This document shows, one piece after another, positions 1 through 6,769 of a stretch of 18,720 nt of DNA. A program made the position numbers and the translations under genes. Origin of the DNA: Fidelibacterota bacterium (GTDB taxonomy: Bacteria; Fidelibacterota; Marinisomatia; SCGC-AAA003-L08; D37C17); the NCBI GenBank assembly GCA_002704685.1, contig PAHD01000029.1, forward strand, positions 50,042 through 68,761, written 5' to 3'. Under the pieces are notes generated by a model that was not told the DNA's origin, ran no database searches, and saw only the letters and a list, made by a program, of their open reading frames with translations. Position 1 is the first letter of the stretch. Each line of letters starts with the position of its first letter.

Positions 1-246
1 AAACTAGGATTTAAGGCAGATTTAAGAGAGTATGGAATTGGCGCTCAGATTTTACTAGATTGTAATATTCGTAAAATGCGACTCTTAACAAATAATCCTA
101 AAAAAATTATATCTCTTGAAGGTTTTGGTCTTGAAGTAGTTGATAGAGTTGCAATTGAGTTTAAACCTAACGAAGTAAATGATAAATATCTTACTACTAA
201 AAGAGATAAGCTGGGACATCTAATTATGGAGAAAATTGATAAATGA
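1..246 (+). CDS. ribA: GTP cyclohydrolase II, C-terminal fragment (RibA or RibBA)
   Basis: The window opens inside this gene; 81 codons and a TGA stop are visible. The translation begins KLGFKADLREYGIGAQIL and contains KMRLLTNNPKKI, then LEGFGLEV, and ends near TKRDKLGHLIM. This is the conserved C-terminal part of GTP cyclohydrolase II, which opens the GTP ring in the first step of riboflavin synthesis. The zinc-binding cysteines lie upstream and are not visible. Whether the gene also carries an N-terminal RibB (DHBP synthase) domain, as in RibBA fusions, cannot be told here. The stop overlaps the ribH start in an ATGA motif, so the two genes are very likely cotranscribed and translationally coupled. 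The family call is firm; fused versus single form is open. Confidence 0.93.
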   Translation, partial: KLGFKADLREYGIGAQILLDCNIRKMRLLTNNPKKIISLEGFGLEVVDRVAIEFKPNEVNDKYLTTKRDKLGHLIMEKIDK

Positions 247-686
247 GAATAGCAATTGTTGCAAGTAATTTTAATAAAGAAGTAACAGATGGCTTAATTG
301 ATGGAGCTTTAAAGTGTTATAAATCTAATTTTGGAAATGAATTGGATTTGAATTTTGTCTATAAAGTTCCAGGAGCTTTTGAAGTACCTTCTTTTGCAAA
401 TCAATTATTAAATAATTGTAATATAAAATTTGATGCTATTATTACTCTTGGGTGCGTTATAAAAGGCGAAACAGCACATTTTGAATATATTTCGGAATCA
501 GTAACAAAGCAAATAATGGAGCTATCTTTAAATAAAAATAATATTCCAGTATTATATGGTATATTAACAACATATAATTACCAACAAGCCTTAGATAGAA
601 TTAAAAATGATAACTCAAATAAAGGATATGAAGTCATGTCTGCAGCGATTATGATGGTTAATCAGTTTTTAAATTTTAAAAAGTGA
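243..686 (+). CDS. ribH: 6,7-dimethyl-8-ribityllumazine synthase (RibH)
   Basis: RibH condenses 5-amino-6-ribitylaminouracil with 3,4-dihydroxy-2-butanone 4-phosphate to give the direct precursor of riboflavin. At 147 residues it has the normal length for this cytoplasmic, oligomeric enzyme. Family landmarks are IVASNFN at the N-terminus, VPGAFEVP near residues 42-49, LGCVIKGETAHFEYI with the catalytic-type His in the AHFEY block, PVLYGILTT, and NKGYE followed by SAAIMM. The start is ATG at 243, inside an ATGA overlap with the preceding GTP cyclohydrolase gene. A GGAG stretch at 228-231 lies 11 bases upstream, so coupling probably helps initiation. The stop overlaps the GTG of the next gene, a secreted protein, which is an unusual partner. 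Identification is secure. Confidence 0.95.
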   Translation: MRIAIVASNFNKEVTDGLIDGALKCYKSNFGNELDLNFVYKVPGAFEVPSFANQLLNNCNIKFDAIITLGCVIKGETAHFEYISESVTKQIMELSLNKNNIPVLYGILTTYNYQQALDRIKNDNSNKGYEVMSAAIMMVNQFLNFKK

Positions 687-3148
687 AATATTTCTCAACT
701 ATCTTAGTTTCAAATTTTTTACTACTAAATTTTTTATTCCCAAACAATTTCATTGATTTAAAAAAAAACATAACCTCATTATTAAATACAAAAGATATCG
801 TTGAATTTAATAGTAATATCATAGTTTCTACTACTGGAGGTGTTTATGGATATAGTAATAATATATTTCTTGAAAATTTAAACTATTCAAATATTTCATT
901 TATTAAATCTTATAATGATAACTTATATATTGGAAGCGGTTCACCAACTGCAATTAATATTTTTGATAAAGAATTTAATTTAATTTCATTTTTAGAATAT
1001 CCTGAATTTGATCATATATTAGACATTTCAATTAGTGAAGATTATATTTTTGCTTCAGGTTTATATAATCAAAGTAATATATTAATTAAGTATTCTTTTA
1101 GCGATGATAATCATATACAATATGTAAATTATTTTGATACTTTTCCAATTACTTTTGAATCCATAAATGATTTACTTATTAAAGGCGAAAACATTTATCT
1201 TGCTACAAGTAATGGCGTTATTAGTGCTAGCTTCGAAAGTTCAACATTATCATTATCAAGTTCGTGGGATGTAAATTTTGAAAATATTAATATCATATCA
1301 ATTATAGACTTTCAAGATAGTATATATTTTTCATACGAAAATAAAATAACGGATATAAATAATAATGATTTAGTTACTTTTTTAAATGGTGAGACAATAA
1401 AAAAAATTGATATTATTTCCGATCAATTATTAATAATAACTAATCAAGGTGTTTATAATTACTATTTCGAACAAGATTTAATAGAAGAGCATAATTTACC
1501 TGATGAGTATACTGATAATATTTGTTGTTTTTTAAAATTAAATGATATTTTGTATTATGGAGTTCAAAATAAAGGAATCTTAACAAATGTTAATGATGAG
1601 TGGGTATCTTATGTACCAAATACAATATATAAAAACCAGTTTGATGCAATTACTTTGTTGGATGATGGGAGTCTTTTTGGGATTGTAAATCATAGAAATG
1701 ATATTAATCAAAGTGGTGGTTTTATTTATAAAAATCCATTACTGAATAACAGCAATTTATCAATAAGTAATTTTTATTCATTTAATGGATTTAATATAAA
1801 TAAGTATCCTTTATCTTCGGGTGATTTTATAGCAAGTGTGCTTAATTATTGGTCAGGAGATAATACTATTCATTCAGTAGTATCCTCAGGAAATGAAATT
1901 ATTTTTTCAAACAGTGGTGTGTATCCTAAATCATGGTTAGGTCATTATAATCAAGTTGCTAATGATTTTTCTTTCAATCTATCTGATAGTACCTTTTATG
2001 GAGGTTTAATTAAGTTTACATATAATGAATCTAATAATTCCATAATTCTTGATGATTATTATTCTTTGGAAAATAATATATTAGGAGGTAATAATGGTAT
2101 TTTTAACTCTAGCTGGCGAAATGGTTTTATGACAATAAATCAAATAAAATATGATAATAATAATAATAACCTATGGATTGCAAATCCATTTTCTGAATTT
2201 AATAATAATTCTATTGCAATTAATAGCGGTGATGATTGGTACCATATTCAAGATAATTTTCAAGGATATATCCCTAAAGAATTTTCATTTGATAAAAATA
2301 ATAATTTATGGATTTCATATTTATTTTCTGAAACAATGGATAATTCATCGCCGTACTCACCAGGTGGAGTTAGAATGGTTGAATACAAAGATATTTTGAA
2401 TTATAGTGATGATATTTGGCATATTAATTGGTTGGATGAGCTTCAAGGATTAAATATTTGGTCTTTAATTATATCTGTTGATAATTATGGTAATGAAATT
2501 TTGTGGGTAATGACTGACTATGGAATAATGGGATATATTCTTCATGTCAGTTATACCTACAGTGGAAATATCATGGTTGATTTTACTAGAATACAAGAAA
2601 ATTTTTATTTTTCTGAACTTAATTTTGATGAAGGATGTAAGATTAGACTAGACAAAAATAATAATTTATGGATCACTACAAAAAGTGATGGAATTAGAGT
2701 CTTAAAAAATAATGGTGAATATTTTAATTCAAATTTGGGTATAATAAATAAAGATAGTCATAATATTTTATCAAATATTATTTATGATATTGTATTTGAT
2801 GATTATGGAAATGTTTTTATTGCAACTGAAATGGGCATATCTATTTTAGAAACTTCATTTAATAGAAAAAATAATGAAAATAATATAGGAGTTTCTCCAA
2901 ATCCATTTATTATAGGAGAAGATTCAGAAATAATCTTCAGTAATGTCTCAAGTGATGCAATTATAAAAGTAATTAGCCTAAATGGAAGTATTCTAAAAAC
3001 GTTTAATATGGAAGATTATAGTCGAAATGTAAAATGGAATGGAAAATCAGATAATGGTAGAAAAATTCCATCTGGTATTTATCTTCTAAGTTCATATGAT
3101 AGAAATTTAGGTTCTAAAACAACAAAGCTTGCAATAATTAATAAATGA
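683..3148 (+). CDS. Secreted beta-propeller protein with T9SS-type C-terminal domain, PorZ-like
   Basis: An 821-residue exported protein that starts with GTG in a GTGA overlap with ribH. Residues 1-20 form a signal peptide (MKYFSTILVSNFLLLNFLFP). The body is rich in short beta-strands and Asn/Asp turns, with propeller-blade signatures of the NNNLWI type at Trp498, Trp543 and Trp663, and related GVYGYS, GVISASF and MGISILE strands. This resembles the two-component-regulator propeller repeats. Residues about 735-821 form a compact tail: VSPNPF, an IIKVISLNGSIL strand, WNGKSDNGRKIPSGIYLL, and a final TTKLAIINK. That pattern fits T9SS sorting (type A/FlgD-like Ig) domains. The architecture recalls PorZ, a surface component of T9SS with two propellers and a sorting tail. 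It could equally be an unrelated secreted propeller protein. Nothing catalytic is visible. Signal peptide and tail are strong; the PorZ link is inference. Confidence 0.72.
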   Translation: MKYFSTILVSNFLLLNFLFPNNFIDLKKNITSLLNTKDIVEFNSNIIVSTTGGVYGYSNNIFLENLNYSNISFIKSYNDNLYIGSGSPTAINIFDKEFNLISFLEYPEFDHILDISISEDYIFASGLYNQSNILIKYSFSDDNHIQYVNYFDTFPITFESINDLLIKGENIYLATSNGVISASFESSTLSLSSSWDVNFENINIISIIDFQDSIYFSYENKITDINNNDLVTFLNGETIKKIDIISDQLLIITNQGVYNYYFEQDLIEEHNLPDEYTDNICCFLKLNDILYYGVQNKGILTNVNDEWVSYVPNTIYKNQFDAITLLDDGSLFGIVNHRNDINQSGGFIYKNPLLNNSNLSISNFYSFNGFNINKYPLSSGDFIASVLNYWSGDNTIHSVVSSGNEIIFSNSGVYPKSWLGHYNQVANDFSFNLSDSTFYGGLIKFTYNESNNSIILDDYYSLENNILGGNNGIFNSSWRNGFMTINQIKYDNNNNNLWIANPFSEFNNNSIAINSGDDWYHIQDNFQGYIPKEFSFDKNNNLWISYLFSETMDNSSPYSPGGVRMVEYKDILNYSDDIWHINWLDELQGLNIWSLIISVDNYGNEILWVMTDYGIMGYILHVSYTYSGNIMVDFTRIQENFYFSELNFDEGCKIRLDKNNNLWITTKSDGIRVLKNNGEYFNSNLGIINKDSHNILSNIIYDIVFDDYGNVFIATEMGISILETSFNRKNNENNIGVSPNPFIIGEDSEIIFSNVSSDAIIKVISLNGSILKTFNMEDYSRNVKWNGKSDNGRKIPSGIYLLSSYDRNLGSKTTKLAIINK
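2294..2673 (+). repeat. Pair of 20-base identical copies encoding NNNLWI propeller blades
   Basis: The 20-base string AAAAATAATAATTTATGGAT occurs at 2294-2313 and again at 2654-2673, exactly 360 bases (120 codons) apart and in the same reading frame. It encodes the strand around Trp543 and Trp663 of the propeller protein. A diverged third copy encodes the NNNNLWIAN segment around Trp498. The repeats reflect protein blade structure rather than a mobile or recombinational element. Confidence 0.7.
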
Positions 3149-3888
3149 CAAATAAAAATAATATTTTATACTTAGTTCTTATTTCACTACTATTGTCACA
3201 TGATACTGATCTTACTTCATCATGGAGACAGTATTTCAGAGGTAGTTATATTATTGATGAAAGTGGGGGCAAGGGATTTGGTGGATACTTTAGGTTAAAT
3301 AAAAAAAATAATTATACATTTAGAGATTTAAGAGCTTATTTGCATTTTGTAGATGATTATCAGTATAAAAAAATTAGGTACAAAAGTAGTAATAAATTTC
3401 TGGATTTTACAAACATATATAATTTCTCAACATTATCAATAGATCAAAATTCTAAAATTGGTGTTGATATAAGATACCATGGTAATCAAGGTATAGGTTT
3501 TTTTATAAATGAGACAAATAATGCCAGATTGAATGCAGAGATAGCATTATCATATGATATAAGTGATTATTTAAATGAATCAAGAAAAACTAGCTATATT
3601 AAAAGTGGTGTATTTTATGATAAAATTTTTAAAGAAAATGAAATAAAAATTGAAATTGAATATTTTTCACAAATTACTGATTTGATAGATGAAATTGATT
3701 TATCAAGATTTGAATTATTGATTGAATCACATTTTAATATAAATGAATCTATTAACTTTATAATTGGCTGCGAATTAGAAAATTTTAATACTACAGATAA
3801 AAATTTTAATTCATCTATTTTCTTTTCAATCGGTTATGATAAGGATTTTGATATAGAAAAATTCAAACATAGATTAAAAAAAAATTAA
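3145..3888 (+). CDS. Probable outer-membrane beta-barrel protein, unknown function
   Basis: A 247-residue protein overlapping the propeller gene by ATGA. Residues 1-19 (MTNKNNILYLVLISLLLSH) look like a signal peptide, with a likely mature start near HDTD. The rest is made of alternating polar/hydrophobic strands, such as YTFRDLRAYLHFV, IGVDIRYHGNQGIGFFI, NARLNAEIALSYDI, IKIEIEYFSQI and FNFIIGCELENF-like segments. No helices or cysteine clusters stand out. This pattern suggests a small barrel of perhaps 8-12 strands and is loosely reminiscent of DUF481 (YdiY-type) proteins, but I cannot confirm the family. The C-terminus is a lysine-rich tail (KHRLKKN) rather than a terminal aromatic residue, which is unusual for a BAM-inserted barrel. 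Tight coupling to the propeller gene suggests the two act together at the outer surface. Function is not recognised. Confidence 0.6.
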   Translation: MTNKNNILYLVLISLLLSHDTDLTSSWRQYFRGSYIIDESGGKGFGGYFRLNKKNNYTFRDLRAYLHFVDDYQYKKIRYKSSNKFLDFTNIYNFSTLSIDQNSKIGVDIRYHGNQGIGFFINETNNARLNAEIALSYDISDYLNESRKTSYIKSGVFYDKIFKENEIKIEIEYFSQITDLIDEIDLSRFELLIESHFNINESINFIIGCELENFNTTDKNFNSSIFFSIGYDKDFDIEKFKHRLKKN

Positions 3889-3943
3889 AATTATCTTTTA
3901 TTAATTCAGGGTTAATTAATTCATAAATTATTAAAGTATTCTT

Positions 3944-3972
3944 TTTAAAAATCATTAAATTATAACTATAAA
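3944..3972 (+). promoter_or_regulatory. Weak sigma70-like promoter candidate for ispG-dut
   Basis: The gap 3889-3990 between the barrel gene and ispG holds TTTAAA at 3944-3949 and TATAAA at 3967-3972 with a 17-base spacer, which would start transcription about 12 bases before the ispG ATG. In such A+T-rich DNA this match can easily arise by chance. The gap also has a 7-base inverted repeat (ATTAATT/AATTAAT, 3900-3906 and 3914-3920) with no T-run, so no terminator is evident. Confidence 0.25.
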
Positions 3973-3990
3973 TTAAAATCATATTTTAAT

Positions 3991-5916
3991 ATGTCTAGTA
4001 CAGAATTTAAATATTGCGAATCAACTAATTTTTACAAACGTTTAAAGACAAGAGAAGTAAATATTGGTGGTGTTCCATTGGGTGGAAATAACCCAGTTAG
4101 AGTTCAAAGTATGACTACAACTGATACATTGAATACAGTTGATACAGTTAATCAATCCATAAGAATGATTAAAGCTGGATGTGAATATGTTAGAATTACT
4201 GCACCTAATGTAAAGCAGGCACACAATTTAGATAATATTAAAAAAGATTTATTGAGTAAGGGCTACAAGGTTCCTCTGATAGCAGATATTCATTTTACAC
4301 CAAAAGCTGCTGAAATTGCTGCAGAAATAGTCTCTAAAGTTAGAATTAATCCGGGAAATTATGCAGATAGAAAAAGATTCCAGAAATTTGAAATTAATGA
4401 TAATGAATATAAACTAGAATTAGATAGAGTTTATAACAAATTTTCTCCATTAGTTAAAATATGTAAAGAAAATGGAACTGTTATGAGAATTGGAACAAAT
4501 CATGGCTCTTTATCAGATAGAATTATGAATAGATATGGTGATACTCCTTTAGGAATGGTTGAATCTGCAATGGAATATATAAGAATATGTGAAGATCATA
4601 ATTTTAAAGATATAGTCCTGTCAATGAAATCAAGTAATCCTATTGTTATGGTTAATGCATATAGATTATTAGTTAATAAGATGTTAAAAAATAATATGAA
4701 TTATCCTTTACATTTAGGCGTAACGGAAGCGGGAGATGGTATTGAAGGAAGAATAAAGTCAGCGCTTGGAATAGGTACATTACTTGAAGATGGAATAGGA
4801 GATACAATTAGAGTTTCTTTAACTGAAGATCCAGAATTTGAAATTCCTGTAGCTAATAGGATTCTAGATAGATATAAAAAAAATAGTTTTTTAAAAAATG
4901 ATATTAAAGTAGAAGATAATTATATAAATCCGTTCAATTATACTAAGAAAATAACTGAAAAAAGATTTAAAATTGGAGGCGATAATGTTCCCATTGTAAT
5001 TGTTGATTTATCAAATTTAAAAGAAATTGATTATAATGATTTGTCTGAGATTAACTATACATATGTAAAAAGTATAGATAAATGGAATATTGGCGATTTA
5101 GCACCGGAATATATTTATCTAGAAAACATTAATCATTCTATAGAATTACCTATTCAATTGAAAATAATTTGCCCGTTTAAGATTTGGAAAAAATCAAATA
5201 AAAAATTAAGAATATATCCTTTGATGAACGTAAAAGAATATCTAGAAGAAGATATTCAAGATGAAAAGTTTATTTACATTGATAAATCTGATTTCAATAA
5301 TACTAATTTACTAACTAAAGTTTATAATGATAAAAATTCAGTTATAGTTTTGAATTGTGATAATAATATTCAAAGACACAGAAATTTTTTCATTAATTTG
5401 ATTAATAAAAATTTTAATATACCAGTTATTTTATCCTTTAAATCTAGTTTGACATTTAAAGAAAAAATTATAAATACATCAATTTCATTAGGAGGTACAA
5501 TGTTAGATGGTTTTGGTGATGGTATTTTTCTAAAGGATAAAGAAAATTCTCAAATTAAGATACATAATGAATTATCATTTAATATTTTGCAGTCAACAAG
5601 AACAAGAATTTCAAAAACAGAATTTATTAGCTGCCCTTCTTGCGGAAGAACACAGTTTGATTTACAAAAGACAACAGAAAAAGTAAGAAAAAATACTAGT
5701 CATTTAAAAGGTCTTAAAATTGCTGTAATGGGTTGTATAGTAAATGGTCCTGGTGAAATGGCTGATGCAGATTACGGATATGTAGGTACAGGAAAAAATA
5801 AAGTATCACTTTATAAAAAACATAAACTAATTAAAAATCAAATTGATAGTAAAAATTCAATAGAAGAATTAATAAATCTTATAAAAATAAATAATGATTG
5901 GGTTGAACCAAATTAA
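3991..5916 (+). CDS. ispG: 4-hydroxy-3-methylbut-2-enyl diphosphate synthase, long form (IspG/GcpE)
   Basis: IspG converts methylerythritol cyclodiphosphate to HMBPP in the MEP isoprenoid pathway, using a [4Fe-4S] cluster. The protein is 641 residues, far longer than the roughly 370 of the E. coli type. It matches the three-domain form of plants, Chlamydia and Bacteroidota. An N-terminal TIM barrel spans about 15-290 (VNIGGVPLGG, PVRVQSMTTTDT, PLIADIHFTPKAA, VRINPGNY, LGVTEAGDG). A poorly conserved inserted domain follows at about 300-535, then the cluster domain. The cluster ligands are visible: Cys548 and Cys551 in CPSCGR, Cys582 in MGCIVNGPGE, and Glu589 seven residues later, as expected for the family. 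The ATG at 3991 has no strong ribosome site; the N-terminal conserved block begins only about 15 residues in, so the start is plausible. It is followed immediately by dut. Confidence 0.95.
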   Translation: MSSTEFKYCESTNFYKRLKTREVNIGGVPLGGNNPVRVQSMTTTDTLNTVDTVNQSIRMIKAGCEYVRITAPNVKQAHNLDNIKKDLLSKGYKVPLIADIHFTPKAAEIAAEIVSKVRINPGNYADRKRFQKFEINDNEYKLELDRVYNKFSPLVKICKENGTVMRIGTNHGSLSDRIMNRYGDTPLGMVESAMEYIRICEDHNFKDIVLSMKSSNPIVMVNAYRLLVNKMLKNNMNYPLHLGVTEAGDGIEGRIKSALGIGTLLEDGIGDTIRVSLTEDPEFEIPVANRILDRYKKNSFLKNDIKVEDNYINPFNYTKKITEKRFKIGGDNVPIVIVDLSNLKEIDYNDLSEINYTYVKSIDKWNIGDLAPEYIYLENINHSIELPIQLKIICPFKIWKKSNKKLRIYPLMNVKEYLEEDIQDEKFIYIDKSDFNNTNLLTKVYNDKNSVIVLNCDNNIQRHRNFFINLINKNFNIPVILSFKSSLTFKEKIINTSISLGGTMLDGFGDGIFLKDKENSQIKIHNELSFNILQSTRTRISKTEFISCPSCGRTQFDLQKTTEKVRKNTSHLKGLKIAVMGCIVNGPGEMADADYGYVGTGKNKVSLYKKHKLIKNQIDSKNSIEELINLIKINNDWVEPN

Positions 5917-5921
5917 AGGAG
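5917..5921 (+). promoter_or_regulatory. Shine-Dalgarno site that sets the dut start
   Basis: AGGAG at 5917-5921 lies immediately after the ispG TAA (5914-5916) and five bases before ATG 5927. It supports initiation at 5927 rather than at the in-frame ATG at 5894, which lies inside ispG and would add 11 residues (MIGLNQIKGEF) that have no place in the dUTPase fold. Confidence 0.75.
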
Positions 5922-5926
5922 AATTT

Positions 5927-6364
5927 ATGGAGTTATTTTTAAAAATAATAAATGAGGATGCAAGAAATTTTTATGAAAATCATGGCCATTTTCATTCAGG
6001 TGATGCGGGCTTAGATTTATATATAATTGAAGACATAGAAATTAAGCCAATGGAAACTAAATTGATAAAACTAGGTATTTCCTGTGAACCGGGTGATGGT
6101 AAAGCATACTATCTTATGCCAAGATCAAGTATAAATAAAACACCTCTAAGATTATCAAATTCAATAGGTCTTATCGATGGTGGTTACAGAGGTGAAATAA
6201 TGGCTTCATGTGATAATATTAAAAATTATTCATATACTGCCAAAAAAGGTGAAAGATTATTTCAATTAGTATCTTTTGATTCTTCACCAATTTCTTTTTC
6301 ATTAAAAAAAGAATTATCAAATACTTCAAGGGGAGAAAGAGGATTTGGTAGCACAGGAAAATAA
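5927..6364 (+). CDS. dut: Deoxyuridine 5'-triphosphate nucleotidohydrolase (dUTPase)
   Basis: dUTPase hydrolyses dUTP to dUMP and pyrophosphate, keeping uracil out of DNA and feeding dTMP synthesis. At 145 residues it has the usual length of the homotrimeric family, and all five motifs are present: AGLDLY (27-32), PRSSI (65-69), GLIDGGYRGE (81-90, with catalytic-type Asp84 and Tyr87), GERLFQL (108-114) and RGERGFGSTG (135-144), the mobile C-terminal arm that closes over the substrate. I chose the start at 5927 because of the AGGAG five bases upstream; a longer frame from 5894 exists but runs back into ispG. The gene is likely cotranscribed with ispG. The PRSSINKTPL block recalls some viral and eukaryotic dUTPases, but its place among housekeeping genes gives no sign of transfer. 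Confidence 0.95.
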   Translation: MELFLKIINEDARNFYENHGHFHSGDAGLDLYIIEDIEIKPMETKLIKLGISCEPGDGKAYYLMPRSSINKTPLRLSNSIGLIDGGYRGEIMASCDNIKNYSYTAKKGERLFQLVSFDSSPISFSLKKELSNTSRGERGFGSTGK

Positions 6365-6368
6365 TGAC

Positions 6369-6399
6369 TTTATGTCAGTATTAAGGTATTTGGCATAAA
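6369..6399 (+). promoter_or_regulatory. Inverted repeat upstream of groES, possible operator or weak terminator
   Basis: TTTATGTCA (6369-6377) and TGGCATAAA (6391-6399) are nine-base inverted arms with one mismatch, which would be a G-U pair in RNA, around a 13-base loop. The repeat starts four bases after the dut stop. No T-run follows, so an intrinsic terminator is unlikely. The right arm contains TTGGCA (6390-6395), which resembles a -35 element, with TTTATA (6414-6419) 18 bases downstream. An operator overlapping the groES promoter is therefore possible. No CIRCE-type element is visible in this gap. Confidence 0.4.
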
Positions 6400-6419
6400 A
6401 TTTGTAATGTATTTTTATA
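6390..6419 (+). promoter_or_regulatory. Candidate groESL promoter
   Basis: TTGGCA at 6390-6395 and TTTATA at 6414-6419 with an 18-base spacer form a sigma70-like pair upstream of groES (ATG 6460). The 95-base gap is one of the larger ones in the window, and a chaperonin operon would be expected to have its own promoter. The exact -10 is uncertain because TATATA and TATAAA hexamers overlap just downstream with longer spacers. No sigma32-type box is evident. Confidence 0.3.
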
Positions 6420-6459
6420 TAAATAAAATTATGAATAACATTTAACTTAGGAGATAATA

Positions 6460-6744
6460 ATGAAATTAAAGCCTTTATCAAATAGAATTGTTGTAAAAGC
6501 TCATGAAGCAGAGGAAAAAACTGCCTCAGGAATTATACTTCCTGATACAGCTAAAGAAAAACCTCAAATGGGTGAAGTTTTAGCGGTTGGACCAGGAAAA
6601 GTTAATGAAAATGGAACTGTTAATAAAATGACTCTCAAAAAAGGTGATAAAGTTTTGTATGGTAAATATTCTGGATCAGAAGTAACAGTAGATGGAGAAG
6701 ATTTAATGATTATGAGAGAAAGTGATATATTAGCAACTTTATAA
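6460..6744 (+). CDS. groES: Co-chaperonin GroES
   Basis: GroES is the seven-subunit lid that caps GroEL during ATP-driven folding of cytoplasmic proteins. The 94 residues match the family length. Recognisable parts are LKPLSNRIVVK at the N-terminus, the mobile loop EKTASGIILPDTAKEKPQ with the hydrophobic GIIL triplet that docks on GroEL, GEVLAVGPGK, KGDKVLYGKYSG, and a C-terminal LMIMRESDILATL. AGGAG at 6449-6453 lies six bases before the ATG, fixing the start. groEL follows after 25 bases. The gene is intact with no unusual residues. Confidence 0.97.
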   Translation: MKLKPLSNRIVVKAHEAEEKTASGIILPDTAKEKPQMGEVLAVGPGKVNENGTVNKMTLKKGDKVLYGKYSGSEVTVDGEDLMIMRESDILATL

Positions 6745-6769
6745 AATTATAAAATTAAAAGGAGATAAA

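Noticed and set aside
2151..2171. AAT-type trinucleotide run
   Set aside because: It encodes the Asn run of a propeller blade turn; similar short AAT stretches occur throughout this A+T-rich genome, so there is no sign of a phase-variable tract.
2151..2399. 82-codon + strand frame inside the propeller gene
   Set aside because: It is an alternate frame of the 821-residue protein with an Ile-rich translation; the main frame carries the propeller and tail motifs.
3889..3990. Terminator or riboswitch between the barrel gene and ispG
   Set aside because: Only short A/T-only repeats are present, with no G/C stem and no T-run; nothing resembles a known riboswitch.
4042..4224. Minus-strand open frame antisense to the ispG N-terminus; similar antisense frames at 8719-8904, 9891-10133, 10783-10980, 13974-14180 and 14484-14699
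   Set aside because: All overlap conserved coding regions on the + strand and give low-complexity translations with no recognisable domain.
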